Assembly: GCA_050699715.1 (NCBI GenBank)
Contig: JBOHFR010000004.1
Coordinates: 1-64,000, forward strand
Length of the DNA: 64,000 nt
Reading direction: 5' to 3'
Origin: GCA-003244245 sp050699715
Lineage (GTDB): Bacteria > Actinomycetota > Actinomycetes > Mycobacteriales > Pseudonocardiaceae
How positions within the stretch are numbered: the stretch's first letter is position 1; the number at the start of each line of letters is the position of its first letter. The notes under the pieces were generated by a model that saw only the letters and a list, made by a program, of their open reading frames with translations, was not told the DNA's origin and made no database searches. Below, in pieces: positions 1-7,616 of this stretch. Made by a program: the position numbers and the translations under genes.

Positions 1-486
1 TAGGGCTCCTTGGACCCTGAGACTTTGACACTTGAGCTGAGTTCTCATGAGTGTGTCGTGTTCTGCTCGTCCGTTTCCCCACCGGCGTTTCGGCCGCCTG
101 ACCAGCCGTGATGGGTGGCACAACGACGGCGACTGAGGGTGAGGTTGCCCGGTTCGGCGCGGCGGATGGCGGCGGCCCACCGCAGGCCGAAAGTCTTTGC
201 GGGAGCTTGCGCTCAGGAAGCCGCGGGGACCGTCTGACGTGCCCACAGACGTGGCCGTCTGAGGCGGCGCCTCACGGGATCAACAAGATCAACAAGATCT
301 CGGCAACGGTGCCGAGTGCGTCACGTTTTCCTACGGCGCGCCAGGGACCGGCCCGCTACGCCTGGGCGGAGTCGGTTTCTTGTGATGACCAGCCCCGGGG
401 AAGTGACACGGCCGGCGGGCGGTGGTGGTGTGTCGGTCACCTCAAAGCCCAGCTTAGCCACCCTGTTCGGCGTCTCCCGCCTGGAG
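1..486. other. Non-coding leader region with short repeats
   Basis: No convincing gene is visible; open frames here have no recognisable protein character. The stretch holds the first copy of a 20-bp palindromic repeat (GAGGCGGCGCCTCACGGGAT, 261-280), whose second copy (18 of 20 identical) lies at 627-646. The first of two degenerate direct repeats (446-472, partner at 596-622) is also here. These repeats bracket the 63-bp palindromic element at 487-549, as if the segment had been inserted or rearranged. Confidence 0.4.
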
Positions 487-549
487 TGATCACTGTTTGG
501 GTGCCAAAACCGACAGATTCTGTCGGTTTTGACACCCAAACAACGATCA
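487..549. repeat. 63-bp palindromic element, copy 1
   Basis: Near-perfect inverted repeat: GTTTGGGTGCCAAAACCGAC on the left is matched on the right with one mismatch, around a 1-3 nt loop at 517-519. It is bounded by TGATCAC on the left and CGATCA on the right. A second element of exactly the same length, with the same 18-bp left end and same CGATCA right end, lies at 53400-53462. Both copies sit next to truncated genes. It could be a small non-autonomous mobile element, a REP-like sequence or a structured RNA; the sequence alone does not decide. Confidence 0.7.
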
Positions 550-625
550 CCACATCCCTGCTCCTGAATCCGGCACAGGCCGTGGCGGTACCCACAGCCC
601 AGCGCAGCCACCTTGCTCGACGGTC

Positions 626-1168
626 CGAGGCGACGCCTCACTGGATATTGACGAGCGAATCATCACGTTACTTCGCAACGAGGCAAGCCGCCTCGGGTTC
701 AACGATCGGGTTAGCGTAGAGCGATGCGACTTGTCCACAAAAGAGGACATTGAAGGAATCGTCAAGCGTTATGGCGAGATGTTCGATTTAGTAGTCACCG
801 ATCCACCATACGCCGAGGATGGCATGGCGCAGTTCATCGAGGTCGCCATGACTCTCGCGGCGTATACCGGAGAGTTGCACATCGCCGTTCCCGCCATGCT
901 GGCGGAGGCGTGGACGGACGAGCTGTCGAATTCCGTCCAGTCCAGACTAGTGACAGCAGGTTTTCTCATCGACCGCGTTGTTCCCGACGCCTTCACCTAC
1001 GAAACGAGCGACGTGGTGTCCTCACTGGTTGTCGCTCGCCGCCTTCCCGGTGGGCCGGCCCGATGCACAGCAGAACCGGGCAGCATCACTCGCTTCTACA
1101 CCACCCGCGCAGTTCCCGAGCGCACGCCATTGTTTTCTCGCCACACAGAAACGGAGTGTGAACTTTGA
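626..1168 (+). pseudogene. 5'-truncated BpsA/DUF43-like methyltransferase-fold gene
   Basis: Reading in the frame of the stop at 1166-1168, homology-like sequence begins near 629 with LDIDERIITLLRNEA and continues to FDLVVTDPPY. This resembles the Rossmann core of branched-chain polyamine synthase (BpsA, DUF43), where an LDIDER strand is followed by a TDPP active-site loop. The frame is open back to 533 but contains no ATG or GTG; the first usable codon is TTG at 731, inside the fold, and the glycine-rich motif I is missing. I therefore read it as a 5'-truncated gene, probably non-functional. It overlaps the next gene through TTGA and is visibly less GC-rich than the genes after 2 kb, which suggests transfer. 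A DNA-methyltransferase origin of the DPPY motif is possible but fits the LDIDER segment less well. Confidence 0.55.
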
Positions 1169-2646
1169 GCACAACCACCCGCATCACGTTCGTCACGGGC
1201 AACGCTGGGAAATTCGCGACGGCTCACGAGCATCTGGAATCACTCGATGTCGCGCTTGAGCAAATGACGCTTGACCTGGACGAAATCCAGTCGAACTCGG
1301 TTCAAGAGGTCGCTCTCCATAAAGCGCAGCAGGCGTTCCGGACACTGAGGCGGCCGGTCATCATCGAGGACAACGGCTTCTACATTGATGAGTTAAATGG
1401 CTTCCCTGGCCCGTCAGCGAAGTTCGCGATCAAGGCGCTCGGGGCCGAGGGCATCGCGCGGCTGGCCGACCAGACCGCTACTCGCCAGTGCCACTTCCAG
1501 GGCGTGCTCGTCTACATCGACGCTCATGGGGTGCCAAGAATCTTCACTGACGAGGGTGACGGAGGCACGATTGCTGAGAAGCCCACGGCGAAGCCGCAGC
1601 CGGGTTCGTGGTCCGCACTCTGGGATGTGTTCGTGCCAACAGGCTGCACTGAGCCGCTGTCCGCGCTCCGGGACAACGAACGGGCCCACGTCTTCGATGG
1701 ATGGGCCAAGCAGTCGGTGTTCACACAGTTTGGGGAGTGGCTAGGACGCAAGCGGCGGTCAGCTGATGTGATGCCGGCCGACGATGGCCGTCTGCGGAGC
1801 GCGCACCTCACCTTCGAGTTTCCGGCTGATCGGATCGCTTCTCGCCCACGACCTCACGTGCCTGTGCCCATGGAAGCCAGCCGTGGGCAGCCCGATGCGC
1901 GGGCCAGCTTACGAGCCCTCGCCCCAGGTCAAGCCGGGTGTCGCTCCCACCGTTTGAACTCAAGAACTGTATTTCTTGATCTCACGGTGTGCGCCGACAG
2001 TGACCGGTCCGGAGCAGGGCTCTCACACGAGCAGCGGGAGCAGGGCGTGCCGGCGGCGCAGCACGGCGCCGTAGCGGGCGTCCAGCCGCAGCCACGAGTC
2101 GGTGGCCGACACCCGGACGGTCTCGGTCGCGGCGTGGGCACCCACAAAGCCCATGCCGGACAGGGCGAACAGGCAACGCAGCGGTACCCCCACGTCGAAA
2201 CCGGCCCCACTGACGGTGATCACCTTCCGGTCCAGCAGCGCGGAGGGTGGCGAGCCGTGCGGGCCGGGGTTGCGCCTGGCGACGACAGCACCCTGGTCGG
2301 TGAGGTCGGCGAGCACCTCAGCGGGCACCTGATCCACCTCACGCCAACCCCGTTCCGGCGGCAGCGCGCAGCGCCACAGCACATCCTTCGCCGCGCCGGG
2401 ATCAACCACAGCGGCGCCACCCACCGCCACCGCGATCAGCAGGTCGCCTCCCCCGACGGTGAGATCAGCGGGCCACACCGAACCCCCCAGCGAGCGAGTC
2501 ACCAACGTGTCGAACGGGGTATCCGCCCACGCGTGTACCCGCCCGTTCCCGCCCCGCAACCGCACGATCGCATCGCGGTCCAGCCGGAGGACGCGGGCCA
2601 CGAAGGCGCTGAGATCGTCCCGCTCGACGGGGTCCGGAATGCGTAG
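1165..2646 (+). CDS. Ham1/RdgB-like nucleoside triphosphate pyrophosphatase, long read-through frame
   Basis: Residues 1-195 resemble the Ham1/RdgB family, which hydrolyses ITP, dITP and XTP to monophosphates. The N-terminal phosphate-binding VTGNAGKFATA corresponds to the family T-x-N-x-x-K motif, and IIEDNGFYIDELNGFPGP matches the D-(N/S)-G-x-x-x-x-x-L-x-G-x-P-G region. It is divergent, for example in the C-terminal substrate loop. Translation starts at TTG 1165, overlapping the stop of the preceding gene fragment. The family ends near residue 195 (about 1750), but the frame stays open to 2646, antisense to the next gene. The tail shows no domain and is compositionally a shadow of the opposite strand, so the native stop may have been lost, or a frameshift occurred near 1750-1800. 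Confidence 0.6.
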   Translation: MSTTTRITFVTGNAGKFATAHEHLESLDVALEQMTLDLDEIQSNSVQEVALHKAQQAFRTLRRPVIIEDNGFYIDELNGFPGPSAKFAIKALGAEGIARLADQTATRQCHFQGVLVYIDAHGVPRIFTDEGDGGTIAEKPTAKPQPGSWSALWDVFVPTGCTEPLSALRDNERAHVFDGWAKQSVFTQFGEWLGRKRRSADVMPADDGRLRSAHLTFEFPADRIASRPRPHVPVPMEASRGQPDARASLRALAPGQAGCRSHRLNSRTVFLDLTVCADSDRSGAGLSHEQREQGVPAAQHGAVAGVQPQPRVGGRHPDGLGRGVGTHKAHAGQGEQATQRYPHVETGPTDGDHLPVQQRGGWRAVRAGVAPGDDSTLVGEVGEHLSGHLIHLTPTPFRRQRAAPQHILRRAGINHSGATHRHRDQQVASPDGEISGPHRTPQRASHQRVERGIRPRVYPPVPAPQPHDRIAVQPEDAGHEGAEIVPLDGVRNA

Positions 2647-2655
2647 TTCAGCCAC
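2023..2655 (-). CDS. Conserved actinobacterial hypothetical protein
   Basis: I do not recognise a named domain in this roughly 210-residue soluble protein. GTG at 2655 is the preferred start: it is preceded by AAAGGGG at normal spacing and begins VAELRIPDP. It lies 41 bp downstream of the glutamate dehydrogenase gene on the same strand, so the two are probably cotranscribed. No signal peptide or membrane segment is seen. The rdgB-like frame on the other strand overlaps it completely; codon bias and the clean ribosome-binding site favour this gene as the real occupant of 2023-2655. Confidence 0.6.
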   Translation of the reverse strand: MAELRIPDPVERDDLSAFVARVLRLDRDAIVRLRGGNGRVHAWADTPFDTLVTRSLGGSVWPADLTVGGGDLLIAVAVGGAAVVDPGAAKDVLWRCALPPERGWREVDQVPAEVLADLTDQGAVVARRNPGPHGSPPSALLDRKVITVSGAGFDVGVPLRCLFALSGMGFVGAHAATETVRVSATDSWLRLDARYGAVLRRRHALLPLLV

Positions 2656-2696
2656 CGCCACCCCTTTCTCGAAACGCGGCCAGGAACTTACCCCAT

Positions 2697-5600
2697 TCAC
2701 AAGCGCGCCAGCGCTCGAACCGCGACGGACAAGGTCGCCAGGTCCAGGCTCCTAGCACCGGAGATCTCATTGAGGGTTGCTCTGGCCCGGGACAGCCGCG
2801 AGAAGTTCTTCTGCTCCCACGCTGCGATCGTCGTCGCTGGGTCGATCCCGACATCAGCGACGTGCAGGACGTGCAGAGTGATATCCCGCAACGCCGCATA
2901 GAGATCATCGCGCAGCGCCAGGCGAGCAAGCCCGTGCCAGCGGTCACCGCGTTCCAGTTCACTCACCAAGATCAGCATTCGGTCGATGCCCAGGTGGGCC
3001 GACAGCGCATAGTACAGCTGCGCAACCTGCGCGGCATCCTGTTCGGCCAGCTCGGCGACCTCGACGACGTCGAGCAGCCCAAAACTGGCCAATCCCGCAC
3101 TCACCTGGCGCGCCAGCTCATCCGGCACCCCCTGCTGGACGAGCCGGCGGGCGGCGACCGCAGCGTCGTCCGCCTCACAGCCGACCAGCCAGTCCGGCAC
3201 CCGAGGCGCCATGGCCGCCACGATCGGGCGGAACCGGTCGATCTCGGTACCGACTTCAAGCGGCTGCGGCCGGTTGAGCAGCAACCACCGGCTGGCCCGG
3301 TCCAGCAACCTACGCAGAGCGAGCATCATGGTGTCGGCCACCGAGACCGGCACTGGATTGACTGACAGTGGGTTATTAATAAGGGGGTTGCCGAGGTCGG
3401 CGGTCGCCTGCCAGGCCGCCCGCAGGTCGAATACCGCAACCGCCACCGAGTATGCCCGCACCGCGTCGGCGGCCGAGACCGCCAGTTCCTCGGCTAACCG
3501 GTAGGCATAGGTGATACCGCCTCGGTCGACGACTTCGTTGACCAGCAACGTGGTGGTGATCTCACGGCGCAGCGGATGCTCTCGGATAGCTCCGGCGAAC
3601 CGGTCGCGCAGCGGGGCGGGGAAGTACTCCGGTAGCCGAGCGCGGAACACCTCAGCGTCGGGTAGCCTGCTGGCCAGCACCTCGCTGGTCAGCCCGAGTT
3701 TGACATGCGCCATCAGGGTGGACAGCTCCGGCGAGGTCAGCCCATCGCCCTCGGACTCCCGCAGCTGCCACTGTGCCCGGGTCGGCAGAACCGCCAACCT
3801 GCGGTCCAGGCCGTGGCGCTCCTCCAACGACGTCATCAACCGGCCATGCACCGACACCATCGACGCGGCGTGCGCCCGGCTGACGCCAAGCTGGGTGTTC
3901 TGGTCGGCGTTGTGGGCGAGCACCAATGCGGCAACCTCGTCGGTCATCTCGATCAGCATCGCGCGGCGCTGCGCGGCGCTCAGCACACCGTCGGTGACCA
4001 GCCGGTCCAGGAGGACCTTGATGTTGACCTCATGGTCGGAGCAGTCCACCCCGGCGGAGTTGTCGATAGCATCAGTATTAATCTTACCGCCGGCCCGGGC
4101 GAACTCGATTCGGCCGCGCTGGGTCAGCCCCAGGTTGCCGCCTTCGGCGACCACCTGGACCCGAAGTTGCGCGCCGTCCACCCGGACCGCGTCGTTGGCC
4201 TTGTCCGCGACATCGGCGTGAGTCTCCGGGGCGGCCTTGACGTAGGTGCCGATCCCGCCGTTGAACAACAATTGCGCCGGGCTGAGCAGGATCGCCCGGA
4301 CGAGTTCCGGCGGGGACAGCTCGGTGACACCCTCGCCGATGCCTCCAGAAATGCCTAGGGCCCGGCGCATCTGCACGCTGACCGGGATCCGTTTGGTGCT
4401 GCGAGGCCACACCCCGCCGCCAGCGCTGATCAGCGAGCGGTCATAGTCGTCCCAGGATGAGCGCGGCAGCTCGAACAGCCGGCGCCGCTCGGCGTACGAG
4501 CTGATCGGATCCGGATCGGGATCGACGAAGACATGCCGGTGATCAAATGCCGCGAGCAGCCTGAGGTGCTTGGAGCACAGCATCCCGTTGCCGAAGACGT
4601 CGCCGGACATGTCCCCGACCCCGACCACGGTGACATCCTCGGTCTGGATGTCGATATCGAGCTCGCGGAAGTGCCGCTTCACGCTCTCCCAGACGCCCCA
4701 GGCGGTGATCCCCATGGCTTTGTGGTCATAGCCCGCCGAGCCGCCGGAGGCGAACGCGTCGCCGAGCCAGAACCGGTGGGACGCGGCCACCTCGTTAGCG
4801 ATATCGGAGAACGCCGCGGTGCCCTTGTCGGCCGCGACCACCAAGTAACTGTCATCGCCGTCGTGGCACACCAGCTGATCAGGATGTCGACTGATGCCAT
4901 TAATGAGGTTGTCGGTGAGATCGAGCAGCCCCGAGATGAACATCCGGTAGCAGGCGATGCCCTCGGCCTGGACGGCCTCCCGGTCCAGCCTGGGGTCACC
5001 GGTGGGCGCCGGCGGACGCTTGACCACAAACCCACCCTTGGCTCCGAGCGGCACGATCACGGCGTTCTTCACCGCCTGCGCCTTGGCTAACCCGAGCACC
5101 TCAGTTCGGAAGTCCTCCCTACGGTCTGACCAGCGCAACCCACCACGGGCGACCGGGCCGAAGCGCAGGTGCACGCCCTCCACCCGCGGGGAGCAGACGA
5201 AGATCTCGAACGCCGGCCGCGGCTCGGGCAGCTCCAGCACCGCCGTCGGGACGAGCTTGAGGGCCAGGTAGGGCTGCGGGCTGCCGTCGGAGTCGCGCAC
5301 GTAGTGATTGGTGCGCACCGTGGCACGGATCAGGGTGAGCAGGCCGCGCAGGATGCGGTCGGCGTCCAGGCCGGCCACCCCGTCGATCATGGCGGCGATC
5401 CGCCCGGCCAGCTCGTCGTGCCTGAGGTCCCGGGTGGCCGCATCCAGCGCCGGGTCGAAACGCGCCTCGAAGAGGGCGACCAGGGCAGCGGCGATGCCGC
5501 TGTGGGCGAGCAGCACGTCCTCGACGTAGTGCTGGTTGTAGGGGATGCCAGCCTGGCGCAGGTAGCGGACGTAGCTACGCAGCACCGCCGCCCCTCGCCA

Positions 5601-7616
5601 GTCCAGCCCGGCGCGCAGCACCAGGGCGTTGAAGCCGTCCACCTCGCAGGCGCCCCGCCAGGCGGCCACGAACGCGTCACAGAATCGCCGCTGCACGTCC
5701 TGGACGTCCTGGCCAGCTAACTGTGCCAGCAAGGTGGCATCCAGGCGCAGCGCGAAGTCGTAGATCCAGCAGTGCGCACCGTCGCCACGGATCACCTGGT
5801 AGGGCCGCTCGTCGATGACCTCGACGTCCATCTGCCGCAGCACCGGTAACACGTGGGACAAGGTGATCCGCCGCCCCGCCAGGTAGAGCGTCAACCGCCC
5901 CTTCCCCGGTGTTGCCCCATGCGGGAGGTCGAAACACAAGTCCAGACCGTCCGCAGCGGCGAGCTCCTCCAGCCGGCAGATGTCGGCCAGGGCGGTCGCG
6001 GCGTCGAAGTCCTCCTTGTACGCCTGCGGGAAAGCCGCCAGATAGCGCCGCGCGAGGTCATCGGCCACTGCGCCGCTGGCCAGGGCGGCGTCGAGTAACC
6101 GGTCGTCCCACGTGCGGACGGCGTCCTCGAGTCGTTCGGTGATCGCTCGGACGTCCGGTCTTGTGGGCACGCCGGAATCACCGGGGTCAGTGCGCACGGT
6201 GAAGTGCACCCGAGCGTGTATGGACTCGCCGATCTGGGCGCTGTACTCCACGCCGGTGCCGCGCAGATCGCGCAGCAGCACGTCCTGCATGGCCAGCCGT
6301 GCGGCGGTGGTGTAGCGATCACGCGGTAAGTAGACCAGGCAGGAGAAGAACCGGCCGTAGGGATCGCGCCGGCAGAACAGCCGCAACGCGCGTCGCTGGG
6401 TCAGCGCCAGCACCCCAGTCACCACCTGGTAGAGCAAATCCGGGTCGGCGGAGAACAGCTCTGCCCTCGGGTAGGTCTGGAGCACCTCCAGCATCCGCTG
6501 GCCCGAAGAGGAGTCGAGAGGGACGCCGGCCCGGTGGATCACCTGCAGAACCCGACGGCCGATCATCGGAATGCGCGTCACGTCCTCGTGCAGCGCGGCG
6601 GTGGTGAGCACCCCCAGAAAGCGGTGCTCGCCGGAGACCGCACCACCCTCGTCGAAGGTCTTGACCCCGATGTAGTGGGGGTAGACCGGGCGGTGCACGG
6701 TGGCGGGTGCGCTGGCCTGGGTGAGGATGAGCAGATTCCGGGCCAGCGGGTCAACATCAGGTCCGGTACTCAAGCCTCTGGCAGCCACGCTGTCCTTACG
6801 CAGCACACCGAGCCCGGACCCCAGCACCGCCCGTAGCCCGGGCGTAGCGCCATTCCCAGGACCACCAGTATTCCCCGGGCCACCTGTGGACTGCCACACC
6901 AGCTCATAGCGCCGGTAGCCGAGGAAGGTGAGGTGTCCGTCGGCCAACCAGCGCAGCAGTGCCGCGCCGTCGGCCACCTCCTCGGCGGGCAGCGGAGGCG
7001 GCGCGGCATCCAGCTTGTAGGCGAGGGCGTACGCAACACCAGCCATCCGCTGGGTGTCCTCGACCACTTCGCGCACATCCGTGAGCACGGCGAGCAGCCG
7101 CTGTTCCACCTGGCGGGCCCGGTCAGGATCGGCGATGCCGTCGACGTTCACGTACATCCAGGACTCGACCAGCGCACCGGTGGGCACTTCGTCTGGGTCG
7201 GCGCCAGTAAGCACCTCCCGAAGGGTTCCGGTGAGATCGCGGCGGACCACGACGATCGGATGCACGAGCCGCCGCACCGAGACCTTGATCCTGGCCAGCT
7301 CGGCGACCACTGAGTCCAGCAGGTAGGGCATGTCGTCGGTGACAATCTGAACGACGGTGTCCCGGGAACTCCAGCCGTCCTCGGCGAGAACGGGGTTAAG
7401 CAGCCGGACCAGGGCCCGACCGGGCACCCTGTGGGCGGCCAACGCGAGATGCGACCGGACCGCTGCCGCCAGCTCGGTGGGTTCAGCGCTACCTAGCTCC
7501 TCAGTGGGGACGAGCCGGTAGTACAGCGCGATGAGCTCGGCGAGATCGCTGCGCACCGCAGGGCTGGCCGCTAGTCGCCGACGGCGGACCGGCGACCCGT
7601 CTCGGGCGGCGCCCAC
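2697..7616 (-). CDS. gdh: NAD-specific glutamate dehydrogenase, large (about 180 kDa) type
   Basis: The 1639-residue length is characteristic of the large bacterial NAD-GDH family, which deaminates glutamate to 2-oxoglutarate and ammonia. The N-terminal half carries ACT-like regulatory sequence (for example DTVVQIVTDDMPYLLDSVV near residue 85). The catalytic part shows GGLRWSDRREDFRTEVLGL, PLGAKGGFVVKRPP (substrate lysine loop) and GTAAFSDIANEVA, followed by a nucleotide-binding region. The ATG at 7616 lies inside the end of the upstream gene (46 bp overlap). A slightly internal start (such as GTG near VRSDLAEL) cannot be excluded. The role is most likely glutamate catabolism; in mycobacteria this family is controlled by the small FHA protein GarA, which is not in this window. 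Confidence 0.92.
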   Translation of the reverse strand: MGAARDGSPVRRRRLAASPAVRSDLAELIALYYRLVPTEELGSAEPTELAAAVRSHLALAAHRVPGRALVRLLNPVLAEDGWSSRDTVVQIVTDDMPYLLDSVVAELARIKVSVRRLVHPIVVVRRDLTGTLREVLTGADPDEVPTGALVESWMYVNVDGIADPDRARQVEQRLLAVLTDVREVVEDTQRMAGVAYALAYKLDAAPPPLPAEEVADGAALLRWLADGHLTFLGYRRYELVWQSTGGPGNTGGPGNGATPGLRAVLGSGLGVLRKDSVAARGLSTGPDVDPLARNLLILTQASAPATVHRPVYPHYIGVKTFDEGGAVSGEHRFLGVLTTAALHEDVTRIPMIGRRVLQVIHRAGVPLDSSSGQRMLEVLQTYPRAELFSADPDLLYQVVTGVLALTQRRALRLFCRRDPYGRFFSCLVYLPRDRYTTAARLAMQDVLLRDLRGTGVEYSAQIGESIHARVHFTVRTDPGDSGVPTRPDVRAITERLEDAVRTWDDRLLDAALASGAVADDLARRYLAAFPQAYKEDFDAATALADICRLEELAAADGLDLCFDLPHGATPGKGRLTLYLAGRRITLSHVLPVLRQMDVEVIDERPYQVIRGDGAHCWIYDFALRLDATLLAQLAGQDVQDVQRRFCDAFVAAWRGACEVDGFNALVLRAGLDWRGAAVLRSYVRYLRQAGIPYNQHYVEDVLLAHSGIAAALVALFEARFDPALDAATRDLRHDELAGRIAAMIDGVAGLDADRILRGLLTLIRATVRTNHYVRDSDGSPQPYLALKLVPTAVLELPEPRPAFEIFVCSPRVEGVHLRFGPVARGGLRWSDRREDFRTEVLGLAKAQAVKNAVIVPLGAKGGFVVKRPPAPTGDPRLDREAVQAEGIACYRMFISGLLDLTDNLINGISRHPDQLVCHDGDDSYLVVAADKGTAAFSDIANEVAASHRFWLGDAFASGGSAGYDHKAMGITAWGVWESVKRHFRELDIDIQTEDVTVVGVGDMSGDVFGNGMLCSKHLRLLAAFDHRHVFVDPDPDPISSYAERRRLFELPRSSWDDYDRSLISAGGGVWPRSTKRIPVSVQMRRALGISGGIGEGVTELSPPELVRAILLSPAQLLFNGGIGTYVKAAPETHADVADKANDAVRVDGAQLRVQVVAEGGNLGLTQRGRIEFARAGGKINTDAIDNSAGVDCSDHEVNIKVLLDRLVTDGVLSAAQRRAMLIEMTDEVAALVLAHNADQNTQLGVSRAHAASMVSVHGRLMTSLEERHGLDRRLAVLPTRAQWQLRESEGDGLTSPELSTLMAHVKLGLTSEVLASRLPDAEVFRARLPEYFPAPLRDRFAGAIREHPLRREITTTLLVNEVVDRGGITYAYRLAEELAVSAADAVRAYSVAVAVFDLRAAWQATADLGNPLINNPLSVNPVPVSVADTMMLALRRLLDRASRWLLLNRPQPLEVGTEIDRFRPIVAAMAPRVPDWLVGCEADDAAVAARRLVQQGVPDELARQVSAGLASFGLLDVVEVAELAEQDAAQVAQLYYALSAHLGIDRMLILVSELERGDRWHGLARLALRDDLYAALRDITLHVLHVADVGIDPATTIAAWEQKNFSRLSRARATLNEISGARSLDLATLSVAVRALARL

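Noticed and set aside
108..719. A 203-residue plus-strand frame over the first palindromic element
   Set aside because: Composition is not protein-like, it crosses the palindrome and its end overlaps the BpsA-like fragment in another frame.
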